Below are positions 45,250 through 55,063 of a stretch of DNA of 64,000 bases, one piece after another. Where the stretch lies: positions 3,045 through 67,044 of the forward strand of contig CAZTVN010000001.1 in the NCBI GenBank assembly GCA_964617145.1, written 5' to 3'. Each line of letters opens with the position of its first letter. Within the stretch, counting starts at the first letter, position 1. The notes beneath the pieces are model-generated. The model made no database searches and was not told the origin of the DNA. It was given only the letters and a program-made list of their open reading frames with translations. Origin of the DNA: CAZTVN01 sp964617145. GTDB lineage: Bacteria > Patescibacteriota > Gracilibacteria > UBA1369 > JACRIC01. The position numbers and the translations under genes were made by a program.

Positions 45250-45833
45250 TATGAAATTTTTCTTATGATGACGAGACTATTTTTGCTTCCGGGTATTGGC
45301 CCTTTTATTCCTATAAGGTGTTCTTCTTTGTTGAGATAGGCAATCGGGGCTTTTTTGAGCGTAACCATTTCACTTCCCATATGACCTGGTAGTCGTTTCC
45401 CTTTATGAACACGACCTGGTTTTGCCCTGGCTCCAATTGAGCCTGGTTCTCTATGATGATGTGAACCGTGGGAAGCTGGTCCCCCTGCGAAATGAAATCT
45501 TTTTATTACTCCTTGAAATCCTTTTCCTTTTGAAATACCGCTAATTTTTACTTTCTCATTTTCTTGGAACATTTCTACGGTTACAAGGCTACCTTTCTTA
45601 TATTGTTCTTCATTTTCAATGCGGAATTCTTTTTTGAAATAAAATTGTTTATTCTTTTTTGGGTTTTTCAGTTTTTGAAATCCGAGAACGATTGCTGAAT
45701 AACCATCCTTTTCCAAGGTTTTGACCTGCGTAACTTCATTTGGTACACATTGCACTATGGTCAAGGGAATTGGCTTTCCGTTATCTCCAAAAATCCGCGT
45801 CATACCTATTTTTTTGCCGAGTATTCCTGGCAT
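45249..45833 (-). CDS. rplC: 50S ribosomal protein L3
   Basis: 194 aa. MPGILGKKIGMTRIFGDNGK, then GKGFQGVIKRFHFAGGPASH and HHREPGSIGARAKPGRVHKG. First gene after the 256-nt break in the ribosomal block that has its own predicted promoter. Confidence 0.97.
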   Translation of the reverse strand: MPGILGKKIGMTRIFGDNGKPIPLTIVQCVPNEVTQVKTLEKDGYSAIVLGFQKLKNPKKNKQFYFKKEFRIENEEQYKKGSLVTVEMFQENEKVKISGISKGKGFQGVIKRFHFAGGPASHGSHHHREPGSIGARAKPGRVHKGKRLPGHMGSEMVTLKKAPIAYLNKEEHLIGIKGPIPGSKNSLVIIRKIS

Positions 45834-45877
45834 AACTTAGTGGTTAATAATTTTTTTAGTCTTTGGACTTTTGATTT

Positions 45878-45910
45878 CCTTATGGTGTTTTTTTTCAAAT
45901 CACCTTAAGG
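45878..45910 (-). promoter_or_regulatory. Leader hairpin upstream of rplC
   Basis: CCTTATGGTG (45878-45887) pairs with CACCTTAAGG (45901-45910) with one central A-A type mismatch on the transcribed strand, loop 13 nt. It falls in the ~100-nt leader predicted before rplC, where a ribosomal protein feedback site could be. No T-run follows. Confidence 0.4.
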
Positions 45911-45942
45911 AGCCTCTGACTTTTTTAACATAAGCAGGGATG

Positions 45943-45971
45943 AGTTTAGCTTCTTATTGGCCTTAAGTCAA
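45943..45971 (-). promoter_or_regulatory. Predicted sigma70-type promoter for rplC and the S10/spc genes
   Basis: Minus strand: TTGACT (45971-45966), 17-nt spacer, TAAACT (45948-45943). The predicted start near 45936 leaves ~100 nt of leader before rplC. Shares TTTGACTTAAG with the predicted rpoB promoter. Confidence 0.6.
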
Positions 45972-46001
45972 ATTTTTTTTATGAAAAAAATTGATAGTTA
46001 A

Positions 46002-46037
46002 AAATTTATCAAAAGAAATTTTGCTTTTGATAAATTT
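46002..46037 (-). terminator. Stem-loop after rpsJ, probable terminator
   Basis: AAATTTATCAAAAG (46002-46015) and CTTTTGATAAATTT (46024-46037) form a perfect 14-bp stem with an 8-nt loop. On the minus strand it is followed by a T-rich stretch. It lies ~52 nt after the rpsJ stop and upstream of the rplC promoter, so it probably ends the tuf-rpsJ transcript. The stem is A-T rich. Confidence 0.6.
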
Positions 46038-46089
46038 GCAAGTAGGGTAGCGATTTTTTCAGCACCTTCTTAGTTTTTCAGACAACTCC

Positions 46090-46416
46090 TTAAGATTCCA
46101 GACTTAACATTTTAATTTCGATGTCTACTCCTGCTGGCAGATCGAGATTGGTGAGGGCATCGATCGTTGATGATGTTGTTTCAGAAATATCGATTAGGCG
46201 AGTATGTGTACGAACTTCAAATTGTTCACGAGAATCTTTGTGAACAAATGTTGATTTGTTCACTGTGAATTTTTCTATTTTTGTTGGAAGGGGTATGGGC
46301 CCTGCAACCAAAGCGCCGCTACGTTCAGCTGTATCGATAATTAAGCGTGACGATTCGTCGATTACCTTATGGTCAAATGAGCGTATTTTAATGCGTATTT
46401 TTTGTTTGGCAGCCAT
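46090..46416 (-). CDS. rpsJ: 30S ribosomal protein S10
   Basis: 108 aa. [40 protein letters not shown] and [15 protein letters not shown] are diagnostic. Overlaps the last base of tuf; separated from rplC by 256 nt containing a stem-loop and a promoter. Confidence 0.97.
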   Translation of the reverse strand: MAAKQKIRIKIRSFDHKVIDESSRLIIDTAERSGALVAGPIPLPTKIEKFTVNKSTFVHKDSREQFEVRTHTRLIDISETTSSTIDALTNLDLPAGVDIEIKMLSLES

Positions 46417-47546
46417 TACTTCATTATTTTAGCGACTACTCCCGCTCCGACGGTTCTGCCACCTTCGCGGATAGCGAAACGAAGCCCGCTATCCATAGCA
46501 ATTGGCGCACTGAGTTTTACGACCATCTTTATGTTATCGCCTGGCATTACCATTTCCACATTTTGAGGAAGTTCAACTTCTCCTGTAACATCGGTGGTTC
46601 GGATGTAAAATTGAGGTTTGTAACCTTTAAAGAAAGGAGTATGGCGGCCACCTTCTTCTTTAGTCAAAATATAGACTTCTGCTTCAAATTCGGTGTGAGG
46701 AGTGATACTGCCTGGCTTTGCAATGACCTGTCCGCGTTCTATTTCTTCTCTTTCAATACCTCGAAGAAGTAGTCCCACGTTATCACCCGCTTGACCTTGG
46801 TCAAGCTCTTTGCGGAACATTTCTACTCCAGTTACCACAACTTTTCTGGTTTCTTTCACCCCAACAATTTCTATTTCTTCGTTCACTTTTACTACTCCTT
46901 GTTCGACACGACCTGTTGCCACAGTTCCACGACCTTTAATAGAAAATACATCTTCAACCGGCATTAAGAAGGGTTTATCGAGTTCACGAACTGGTTGAGG
47001 AATTTGTTCGTCAAGCGCTTTGGCAAGGTCAATAATAGGCTTACAAGCCGCACAATCTTCTTTGCCACATGCACATTCGAGAGCTTTTAATGCTGATCCT
47101 CTTATAATAACGGCGTTATCTCCGTCAAATTCGTATTTGTTTAGCAATTCTCGGACTTCCATCTCAGAGAGTTCTGCAATTTCGCTGTCCGCCATATCCA
47201 TTTTATTGAGGAAGACAATAATTTTTGGAACTCCAACTTGACGAGCAAGAAGGATGTGTTCACGGGTTTGAGGCATTGGGCCATCGGCTGCTGATACTAC
47301 AAGAATAGCTCCATCCATTTGAGCTGCACCCGTAATCATGTTTTTGACGTAGTCAGCATGCCCGGGACAGTCTACGTGAGCATAGTGACGATTTGGAGTT
47401 TCATATTCTTGATGAGAAGNNNNNNNNNNATAGGCATTCGCAAGTACCCCCGTGATTGCCTCCGTAAGAGTCGTTTTTCCGTGATCTACGTGACCTATGG
47501 TCCCTACGTTTAAATGTGGTTTACTTCGATCAAATTTAACTCCCAT
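46416..47546 (-). CDS. tuf: Elongation factor Tu (contains an assembly gap)
   Basis: Brings aminoacyl-tRNA to the ribosome. G1 [33 protein letters not shown], and domains II-III ([21 protein letters not shown]-like [12 protein letters not shown]) present. The run of 10 N at 47420-47429 falls in domain I between residues NAY and SHQEYETP; family comparison says ~17 extra codons including the switch I RGITIN should be there, so the gap is longer than drawn. The 376 codons shown would become ~393, the usual length. The frame is kept across the gap. Confidence 0.97.
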   Translation of the reverse strand: MGVKFDRSKPHLNVGTIGHVDHGKTTLTEAITGVLANAYXXXXSHQEYETPNRHYAHVDCPGHADYVKNMITGAAQMDGAILVVSAADGPMPQTREHILLARQVGVPKIIVFLNKMDMADSEIAELSEMEVRELLNKYEFDGDNAVIIRGSALKALECACGKEDCAACKPIIDLAKALDEQIPQPVRELDKPFLMPVEDVFSIKGRGTVATGRVEQGVVKVNEEIEIVGVKETRKVVVTGVEMFRKELDQGQAGDNVGLLLRGIEREEIERGQVIAKPGSITPHTEFEAEVYILTKEEGGRHTPFFKGYKPQFYIRTTDVTGEVELPQNVEMVMPGDNIKMVVKLSAPIAMDSGLRFAIREGGRTVGAGVVAKIMK

Positions 47547-47590
47547 AATAGATGTTGTTAAGTTTTTTTAAAAGTGCAAAGTGCGAAGAG

Positions 47591-47619
47591 ATAGTAGCGG
47601 AAAAAACCTGACATTGCAA
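47591..47619 (-). promoter_or_regulatory. Predicted sigma70-type promoter for tuf-rpsJ
   Basis: Minus strand: TTGCAA (47619-47614), 17-nt spacer, TACTAT (47596-47591), in the 84-nt gap between fusA and tuf. The predicted leader before the tuf ATG is ~38 nt. Confidence 0.55.
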
Positions 47620-47630
47620 GTTAAAGTTTT

Positions 47631-49703
47631 TTATTTCATGCCTTTTTCTTCCTTAATTTTTTCGGCTATATTTCCTGGTACTTTTTCGTATGACGCAAAT
47701 TCCATGGAATAACTTCCTCTTCCTTGCGTCATAGATCTTAAATCTGTTGCATATCCGAACATATTGGCAAGTGGAATCAAGGCTTTAACGAATTTTACGA
47801 CTCCTCGATTTCCCATTTCTTGGATTTGTCCTCTGCGAGCATTGAGATTTCCCATAACTTCTCCCATGTAGTCCTCTGGTGTTATTACTTCAATTTTCAT
47901 AATGGGTTCAAGGATTACTGGATCTGCTTTTTTTGCCGCGTCTTGAACGCAGATGGATCCTGCTATTTTGAAAGCCATTTCTGATGAATCTACGTCATGA
48001 TATGATCCGTCAAAAAGTTCTGCTTTAATATCTACAAGAGGATAGCCAGCAATTACTCCACGTGTTAAAGCTTCTTGAATACCTTTGTTTACTGCTGGAA
48101 TATATTCTCTTGGGATTCTTCCTCCAACAATAGAGTCGATAAATTCATAACCTTTGCCAGTTTCATTGGGTGAAACCCGAAGCCATACATGACCATACTG
48201 TCCTCGACCTCCTGTTTGTTTGATATATTTTTTTTCCATTTCCACTTCTTTCTGAATCGTTTCGCGATAAGCGACTTGAGGTCTTCCAATATTGGCTTCT
48301 ACTTTGAATTCTCTCCTTAGACGATCAACAATGATTTCAAGATGAAGTTCTCCCATTCCCGCAATAATGGTTTGGGCTGTTTCTTCATCGGTTCTCACTT
48401 GAAATGTTGGATCTTCTTCTGTTAATTTTCGAAGTGCGTTACCCATTTTTTCTTGATCTGCTTTGGTTTTTGGTTCAATGGCTATGGAAATTACTGGCTC
48501 AGGAAATTCGATAGATTCGAGCACTATAGTGTGATTTTCATCGCAGAGTGTATCTCCTGTACTTGTTCCTTTTAATCCCACAATGGCTGCTATATCTCCT
48601 GAGGTGATTGTTTTTATTTCTTCGCGTTGATTGGAATGCATGCGCAACAGTCTTCCGACGCGTTCTTTATTTTCTTTTGTTGCATTGTAGACGTAGGATC
48701 CTGCTGGTAATTTCCCTGAATATACCCGAATGAAACAGAGTTTTCCCACAAAAGGATCTGTTGCGATTTTAAAAGCCAGGGCTGAAAATGGCTCATTTTC
48801 ATCAGATTTTCGCGTTTCTTCTTCATCAGTTTTTGGATTTTTTCCTTTTATTGGAGGAATATCGAGAGGGGAGGGAAGATATTCTTTTACCGCATCGAGT
48901 ACGAGTTGGACTCCCATGTTTTGGAGTGCAGAACCACATAGAACGGGAATAATTTGATTGATAATTGTTCCTTTTCTTAAACCTTTTTTTATTTCTTCTT
49001 CAGAAAGATCTCCTTTTTCAAGATATTTTTCTAATAGCGATACGTCACTTTCTGCCGCCTTTTCAACAATTTTATGTCGATATTCTTCTACTTGATTTTG
49101 CATAGAGCTTGGAATCTCTCCCTCTTCGAGCGTTTCACCATGTTTTCCGCTGAATGTGTAAGCTTTTTTTGTGATAAGATCGATTATTCCTTTAAATTCG
49201 CTTTCTGCGCCAATAGGAAGTTGAATGGCTACAGCATTTTTGTTTAATCTTTGGTGAATAGATTCCAAACTCATAAAAAAATCGCCTCCGGTTTTATCCA
49301 TTTTATTAATGAAGGCGATGCGAGGCACGTGATATTTATCTGCTTGATGCCATACAGTTTCTGATTGAGGTTCAACACCTTGAGAACCATCGAAAACTAC
49401 TACTCCGCCATCAAGCACCCGAAGAGATCTTTCCACTTCAGCCGTGAAATCGACGTGTCCAGGTGTATCAATGAGGTTGATTCGAATATCTTTCCAAAAG
49501 CATGTTGTTGCCGCGGAAGTAATAGTGATCCCCCGTTCTCTCTCTTGTTCCATCCAGTCCATAGTGGCTTCACCTTCGTGTACTTCGCCTATTTTGTAAT
49601 TTTTTCCCGTATAGAAAAGAACACGTTCGGAAACGGTTGTTTTCCCGGCATCTATATGAGCAATAATTCCGATATTTCGGAGGTTTAAAAGATTTTCAGA
49701 CAT
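47631..49703 (-). CDS. fusA: Elongation factor G
   Basis: 690 aa from ATG at 49703 ([20 protein letters not shown]); an in-frame ATG at 49733 would overlap rpsG and lacks family support. GTPase that drives translocation. G1 AHIDAGKTT, switch [24 protein letters not shown]; domains III-V show [10 protein letters not shown] and GQYGHVW. Ends near EEKGMK. Between rpsG and tuf in the str operon. Confidence 0.97.
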   Translation of the reverse strand: MSENLLNLRNIGIIAHIDAGKTTVSERVLFYTGKNYKIGEVHEGEATMDWMEQERERGITITSAATTCFWKDIRINLIDTPGHVDFTAEVERSLRVLDGGVVVFDGSQGVEPQSETVWHQADKYHVPRIAFINKMDKTGGDFFMSLESIHQRLNKNAVAIQLPIGAESEFKGIIDLITKKAYTFSGKHGETLEEGEIPSSMQNQVEEYRHKIVEKAAESDVSLLEKYLEKGDLSEEEIKKGLRKGTIINQIIPVLCGSALQNMGVQLVLDAVKEYLPSPLDIPPIKGKNPKTDEEETRKSDENEPFSALAFKIATDPFVGKLCFIRVYSGKLPAGSYVYNATKENKERVGRLLRMHSNQREEIKTITSGDIAAIVGLKGTSTGDTLCDENHTIVLESIEFPEPVISIAIEPKTKADQEKMGNALRKLTEEDPTFQVRTDEETAQTIIAGMGELHLEIIVDRLRREFKVEANIGRPQVAYRETIQKEVEMEKKYIKQTGGRGQYGHVWLRVSPNETGKGYEFIDSIVGGRIPREYIPAVNKGIQEALTRGVIAGYPLVDIKAELFDGSYHDVDSSEMAFKIAGSICVQDAAKKADPVILEPIMKIEVITPEDYMGEVMGNLNARRGQIQEMGNRGVVKFVKALIPLANMFGYATDLRSMTQGRGSYSMEFASYEKVPGNIAEKIKEEKGMK

Positions 49704-49710
49704 AATTTTT

Positions 49711-50166
49711 TTAGTAGCGAGCAAAATGAGCAAATGCCTTATTGGCTTGAGCCATTTTGTGTGTTTCTTCTTTCTTTTTTACTGCTAGGCCTATTCCATT
49801 TGAAGCATCTATAAGTTCGTTAGCGAGCTTTTGAGCCATTTTTGCTCCTTTTTTTGATCGGGCACCCTTTAAAATCCATCGGTAAGAAAGCATTATTTGT
49901 CGATTTGATGGTACTTCGCGAGGTATTTGATATACGGATCCTCCTACTCGTTGAGCTTTTACTTCTATATTTGGTTTCACATTTTCAACGGCTTTTTCAA
50001 AAATTTTTATTGGATTTTCTTTTGTTTTTTCTTTAATAATTTTCATACATTCTTCAAAAATTTTTCTTGCAACGCCTTTTTTACCCCGATTCATGATGTA
50101 ATTAATAAATTTTTCGCGCATCGGATCGGATCCTTCCGGAATGAATAGAGTTCTTTTCTGAGCCAT
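49711..50166 (-). CDS. rpsG: 30S ribosomal protein S7
   Basis: 151 aa. [40 protein letters not shown] and [20 protein letters not shown] identify S7, the nucleating protein of the 30S head. 14 nt after rpsL and 7 nt before fusA. Confidence 0.97.
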   Translation of the reverse strand: MAQKRTLFIPEGSDPMREKFINYIMNRGKKGVARKIFEECMKIIKEKTKENPIKIFEKAVENVKPNIEVKAQRVGGSVYQIPREVPSNRQIMLSYRWILKGARSKKGAKMAQKLANELIDASNGIGLAVKKKEETHKMAQANKAFAHFARY

Positions 50167-50180
50167 AAAAATTTAAAATA

Positions 50181-50594
50181 TTAAGACTTAGGTTTTTTAG
50201 CGCCGTACCTCGAACGCCCTTTTTTTCTATTTTCGACACCTAAAGTATCCAGCGTTCCTCGTATTATGTGATACCGTACACCCGGTAAATCTTTTACTCT
50301 TCCTCCTCGAACAAGTACTATTGAGTGTTCTTGTAGATTGTGTCCTTCACCAGGAATGTAAGCATTAATTTCCATGCCATTTGTGAGTCTCACTCTTGCG
50401 ATTTTGCGAAGGGCTGAGTTTGGTTTTTTTGGCGTCATGGTTTTTACTTGAAGACAAACACCTCGCTTGAAAGCACAATTAAGCTTCGTAGCCTTATTTT
50501 TTAATGTGTTCATTATAGTTAAGAGCGCTGGCGATTTGCTTTTCTTTTTTGGAGATCTTCGCGGATTTTTGATGAGTTGATTAATGGTTGGCAC
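50181..50594 (-). CDS. rpsL: 30S ribosomal protein S12
   Basis: 137 aa. The decoding loop [17 protein letters not shown] and [20 protein letters not shown] have the wild-type lysines and proline linked to streptomycin sensitivity. [11 protein letters not shown] is the usual start. First gene of the str operon. Confidence 0.98.
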   Translation of the reverse strand: MPTINQLIKNPRRSPKKKSKSPALLTIMNTLKNKATKLNCAFKRGVCLQVKTMTPKKPNSALRKIARVRLTNGMEINAYIPGEGHNLQEHSIVLVRGGRVKDLPGVRYHIIRGTLDTLGVENRKKGRSRYGAKKPKS

Positions 50595-50638
50595 GTTACC
50601 TATTTTAGAGTTTAATAATCAATTTTGGCTGCATTCGG

Positions 50639-50667
50639 AGTTTAGGGAAAAATTGAGATCAAGGCAA
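50639..50667 (-). promoter_or_regulatory. Predicted promoter for rpsL-rpsG-fusA
   Basis: Minus strand: TTGCCT (50667-50662), 17-nt spacer, TAAACT (50644-50639), in the 90-nt gap between rpoC and rpsL. The -10 matches that of the rplC promoter exactly. Confidence 0.5.
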
Positions 50668-50684
50668 TAGTTTTTTGTTTTGTT

Positions 50685-53600
50685 TTAACTTTCTTGATTA
50701 TTTTCTTGTGCTTTCCTTCTGTAAATTTCTCCTGCGGGTATAAGTTTTCCGATAATAACGTTTTCTTTTAACCCTTCAAGAAAATCGATTTTTCGTGTTG
50801 AGGCTGCTTCCACCAGCACTCGGATAGTTTCTTGGAACGATGCTGCTGCGAGCCAACTATTGGTTTGCAGGGCAATTCTTGTAAGGCCGAGTAAAAGTCT
50901 TTCGTAGCGTATTTCTTTGCCTTTTTTCTTCCGAATTTGCTCATTTTTTTCTTCTATATCAATAACGTTTGCTACATCTCCCGGCAAATAGTCACCATCA
51001 CCCGCATCAAGAATTCGTGATTTTGATACCATTTGTCTTGCGATAATTTCGATATGTTTGTCATTAATACTTTGTCCCTGAGAGGCGTAGATACTTTGTA
51101 CTTCGGTCACGATGTATCTTTGAACTTCATAGATATTGGTAAGTTCCATCAATTCTTTGAGATTGATGTGTCCAATAGTAAGAGGCATTCCAGGAAATAC
51201 TTCATCTCCATTTTTTACCCGTAACGTTCGTTTGTAAGGTATTTTGTAATATTTTTCTACTGGTCCCGTAGAAGTTATGAGGATGCTATTTTTTTCTACT
51301 TTTTTTATTTTTCCTGGAATAATTGCTCTTAAAACTTTTTTGGTTTCGCTTGATTTTGCGATGACGTCTTTTTCATTAACCTTTTCTCCTTCTTTAATAG
51401 TAACTTCAAAATCTGGAGGTATATTTTGAGTCACATCTAAAGCTTTTTCCGATGTTAACACTACTTCGACTTGATCGGTTTTGCGATTAATTTTTATTTT
51501 TCCTTTGATTTCAGCCAATACAGCCGCTGTCTTTGGCGGTCTGGCTTCAAACAGTTCTTCAACCCGAGTCAAACCTTGAGTAATATCTGCTTCATCGGCC
51601 ACTCCTCCCATGTGAAATGTTCTCATGGTAAGCTGAGTTCCAGGCTCTCCGATGCTTTGAGCTGCTATAATTCCAACCGCTGTTCCGAGTTCAACGGTTT
51701 TGTTCGTACCTAGATCTTTTCCATAACATTTTCGGCAGACCCCGCCTTTTGCCTTGCACATCATTACGGAACGCACTCCCACTTCTTCAATTTTATTTTT
51801 TCTAATTTTTTTAATAATTTTTTGGTCTATTTCTTCTCCTTTTTTGGCGATAATTTCTTTACTTTTTGGGTCAATAATATTTGATACGAGTGTTCGGCCG
51901 AAGATTCTATTTTCAAATTCTTCACCAATAAGAAGGCTTTCTTTTTTGTTTATTTCATGCATGTGCTCTGAGCGGCAGTCGTCATCTTTGATAATAATGT
52001 CTTGAACAGCATCAACGAGCCGGCGAGTCAAATAACCTGCTTCTGCCGTTTTCAAAGCTGTGTCTGATTTTCCTTTACGTCCACCGTGAGTCGCGATGAA
52101 ATATTCAAGAATGGTAAATCCCTCTTTTAAGTTTGATTTCACGGGAAGCTCTATGGTACGACCAGCGGGATTAGCCACAAGGCCTTTAATTCCACATAGC
52201 TGTGTGATTTGTCCCCAGTTTCCACGCGCTCCTGAGTCAATCATATAAAAGATGTCGTTATTTTCTTGTATGCTGTCGATCATAGCACTGGTAATCTTTG
52301 ATTTGGCTTCTGACCAGATTTTTATCGTATTGATATAACGCTCTTCATCTGTTACGAATCCTTTCCAAAATTGACTATTTATTTCTTTTGCTCTTTCTGA
52401 TGCTTCTTCAATGATTTTTACTTTTGCTGCAGGAATTATCATATCTGAAGAGGCGATAGATAGCCCTGAGACGGTCGCGTAATAAAATCCAAGATCTTTA
52501 ACTTTATCAGTGAGCTGAGTCGTGATATTGTTTCCTAAAAGTTCGAAACATTCTGCGATGAGGTCTTTTAAGACTTTTTTGTTTATAACTTCGTTTCGGA
52601 AACCGAGCTCTTCTGGAATAACCGTGTTGAAAATGAGTCTTCCGATAGAGGTTTCGATGATTTCTCCTTTTATTCTGCATTTGATTTGAGCCTGCAAGTG
52701 CGCGAATCCCATTTGATATGCACGCATAGCTTCATCGAAATCAACAAAGACCATATTTTCTCCCTTCAATCCTTTGTTAATTTTTGTGAGATAGTAGCAT
52801 CCGAGTACCATGTCTTGAGTTGCTGTCGTGATTGGTTCACCCGCTGAAGGTTTTAGAAGATTTTGAGTCGAGAGCATGAGTTCTTGACATTCTTTTTGTG
52901 CTTGATCTGATAAAGGTACATGTACCGCCATTTGATCTCCGTCGAAGTCTGCATTAAACGCAGCGCATACCAGAGGGTGCACTTGAATGGCTTTTCCTTC
53001 GATAAGGATGGGTTGAAATGCCTGGATACCAAGTCTGTGAAGTGTTGGAGCGCGATTTAAAAGCACAAAATGTGTTTTGGTAATTTCTTCGAGAATATCC
53101 CAAACTTCTTTTTTTCCAATATTTATCAATTTTTCAGCGTTTTTGAGATTGTGTGCGTAGCCTTCTCGAATAAGTCTTCCAATAACATGAGGCTTGAAAA
53201 GTTCGAGGGCCATCTGTTTTGGTAATCCGCATTGATGAAGTTGAAGTTGCGGACCTACAACGATAACGCTACGACCTGAATAATCAACACGTTTTCCAAG
53301 AAGATTTTGACGAAAACGGCCCTGTTTTCCCTTGAGCATGTCTGAGAGAGAACGTAATTTTCTTTTATCTCCAGAAGTAAAGACCGCTTTTCCCTGCCTT
53401 GCGCTGTTATTGAGCAATGTGTCGACTGCTTCCTGTAGCATTCTTTTTTCATTTCTACAGATAACCTCTGGAGCTCCTATAGCAATGAGTTTTTTGAGAC
53501 GATTGTTTCGGTTGATCACTCTTCTGTAGAGATCATTGAGATCGGAGGCTGCGAATCTTCCTCCATCGAGTTGTACCATTGGACGTAGATCGGGTGGAAT

Positions 53601-54515
53601 GACTGGCAGTGCTGTAATAACCATCCATTCTGGTTTAATTCCTGCCTTTAAAAAGCCTCCTGCAAGCCTCATTCTTTTAATGATTTTTTTTTGTTTTTGG
53701 GTTGGAGCTTTTTTCGTCTCTTTTTTGAGATTTTCTATAAGTTTTTTGAGATCGGTGTTTTCGATAATGGTGCGTATGGCTTCGGCTCCAGTTCCAGCTT
53801 TGAATATATGTCCGAATTTCATCGACATATCCCTGTATTCGAGCTCAGAAAGTACTGAACAAATTTTTAAGTTTTCGAGATCTTCTTTTGCCTGATTGTA
53901 TTGATCTCGAAGTTCATCTATTTTTATTGCGTATTCTTTTTCGACTTGATCGAGTTCTTTTGCTCCCTTGCCTTCTTTTGACAGGCGACTTTTTTCTTCT
54001 TTTAATTCTTTTTGAATATTTTGTCTGTGAGTAGAAAATTCTTCTTTGAGTTGTTCAAGAGTTTCCTCCTTCCCTTTTTCATCAGCGTGAGTGACTATGT
54101 AAGCCGCAAAATATGCCACTTGTTCCATAGTTTTTATCGGAAGGTCCAATAAAAGTCCGATTCTACTTGGCGTTGATCGTAAAAACCAGATGTGTGTTAC
54201 CGGTGCCGCAAGTTTAATATGCCCCATGCGTTCACGTCGCACAATCGAACGAGTTACTTCTACTCCGCATTTTTCACAGATTACTCCTTTATAGCGGATG
54301 CGTTTGTATTTTCCACAATAACATTCCCAATTTTTTGTTGGACCGAAAATACGTTCACAAAATAATCCATCGCGTTCGGGTTTTTGCGTTCGGTAATTTA
54401 TTGTTTCCGGTTTTTTTACTTCACCATGAGACCAAGATAAAATGTCTTCAGGAGAAGCAATGGATATAGCAATGGCGTTAAAATTGTTGATCTTGTTTTT
54501 TGCTTCTACATTCAT
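50685..54515 (-). CDS. rpoC: RNA polymerase beta' subunit
   Basis: 1276 aa. Clamp zinc site (CYCG near residue 62, CEKCGVEV near 80), catalytic [18 protein letters not shown] with three Asp for Mg2+, bridge/trigger region ([19 protein letters not shown]), second zinc site [17 protein letters not shown], and C-terminal [20 protein letters not shown]. No large lineage-specific insertions beyond a coiled-coil of usual place (~150-215). Unusually it is not directly behind rpoB: the ssb gene lies between. Confidence 0.98.
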   Translation of the reverse strand: MNVEAKNKINNFNAIAISIASPEDILSWSHGEVKKPETINYRTQKPERDGLFCERIFGPTKNWECYCGKYKRIRYKGVICEKCGVEVTRSIVRRERMGHIKLAAPVTHIWFLRSTPSRIGLLLDLPIKTMEQVAYFAAYIVTHADEKGKEETLEQLKEEFSTHRQNIQKELKEEKSRLSKEGKGAKELDQVEKEYAIKIDELRDQYNQAKEDLENLKICSVLSELEYRDMSMKFGHIFKAGTGAEAIRTIIENTDLKKLIENLKKETKKAPTQKQKKIIKRMRLAGGFLKAGIKPEWMVITALPVIPPDLRPMVQLDGGRFAASDLNDLYRRVINRNNRLKKLIAIGAPEVICRNEKRMLQEAVDTLLNNSARQGKAVFTSGDKRKLRSLSDMLKGKQGRFRQNLLGKRVDYSGRSVIVVGPQLQLHQCGLPKQMALELFKPHVIGRLIREGYAHNLKNAEKLINIGKKEVWDILEEITKTHFVLLNRAPTLHRLGIQAFQPILIEGKAIQVHPLVCAAFNADFDGDQMAVHVPLSDQAQKECQELMLSTQNLLKPSAGEPITTATQDMVLGCYYLTKINKGLKGENMVFVDFDEAMRAYQMGFAHLQAQIKCRIKGEIIETSIGRLIFNTVIPEELGFRNEVINKKVLKDLIAECFELLGNNITTQLTDKVKDLGFYYATVSGLSIASSDMIIPAAKVKIIEEASERAKEINSQFWKGFVTDEERYINTIKIWSEAKSKITSAMIDSIQENNDIFYMIDSGARGNWGQITQLCGIKGLVANPAGRTIELPVKSNLKEGFTILEYFIATHGGRKGKSDTALKTAEAGYLTRRLVDAVQDIIIKDDDCRSEHMHEINKKESLLIGEEFENRIFGRTLVSNIIDPKSKEIIAKKGEEIDQKIIKKIRKNKIEEVGVRSVMMCKAKGGVCRKCYGKDLGTNKTVELGTAVGIIAAQSIGEPGTQLTMRTFHMGGVADEADITQGLTRVEELFEARPPKTAAVLAEIKGKIKINRKTDQVEVVLTSEKALDVTQNIPPDFEVTIKEGEKVNEKDVIAKSSETKKVLRAIIPGKIKKVEKNSILITSTGPVEKYYKIPYKRTLRVKNGDEVFPGMPLTIGHINLKELMELTNIYEVQRYIVTEVQSIYASQGQSINDKHIEIIARQMVSKSRILDAGDGDYLPGDVANVIDIEEKNEQIRKKKGKEIRYERLLLGLTRIALQTNSWLAAASFQETIRVLVEAASTRKIDFLEGLKENVIIGKLIPAGEIYRRKAQENNQES

Positions 54516-54533
54516 GAGAAGAAAGTTAAAAAT

Positions 54534-55013
54534 TTATAGGCCGAGATCGCTGTCGATATTTAGTTTTTTGTCATCATTGGATTCGTGGTTTTCTTCATTA
54601 TCCATTGATATGGATTCATATTCTTCTTCAAAGAGTGTTTCTCCCTCGCTTGATGAAGTTATCTCATTTTCTTGTTCTTTTGGTCGTTTTTCAAGAATTA
54701 TCATGTCTTGCACAATTACTTCCGTTTTGAATTTTTTTATTCCTTCTGGAGTATCCCAGTTACGAGTTTTTAGATATCCTTCAATATAAATGAGTTTTCC
54801 TTTTTTGAGATTTTTGTGACATATTTCGGCAAGTCGTGCCCACGCAACGAGTTCATGAAATTCTGTTGATCCCTTTTTTGATTTGTCTCTGGTCATCCAT
54901 TCGCGATTGGTCGCAAGTCCAAAGGTCGCCACTGCTTGGTTAGAAGGGGTGAGTTTAAGCTCCGGGTCTCTTGTGAGATTCCCGATCAGTATAACTTTAT
55001 TTACACTTCTCAT
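54534..55013 (-). CDS. ssb: Single-stranded DNA-binding protein
   Basis: 159 aa. OB-fold (~1-105): SVNKVILIGNLTRDPELKLT, ATFGLATNREW, FHELVAWARLAEICHKNLKK, GKLIYIEGYLKTRNW. The tail (~110-159) is acidic and disordered but ends DSDLGL, not the DDDIPF-type tip that recruits repair and replication proteins. Lies between rpoB (50 nt) and rpoC (18 nt) on the same strand, so it is probably co-transcribed with RNA polymerase, an unusual place. It may be one of several ssb genes in the genome. Confidence 0.95.
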   Translation of the reverse strand: MRSVNKVILIGNLTRDPELKLTPSNQAVATFGLATNREWMTRDKSKKGSTEFHELVAWARLAEICHKNLKKGKLIYIEGYLKTRNWDTPEGIKKFKTEVIVQDMIILEKRPKEQENEITSSSEGETLFEEEYESISMDNEENHESNDDKKLNIDSDLGL

Positions 55014-55063
55014 ATTTTCGTAAGGTTATATATTTAAAGGTAATTTTTTAAGAAGAAATTGTT

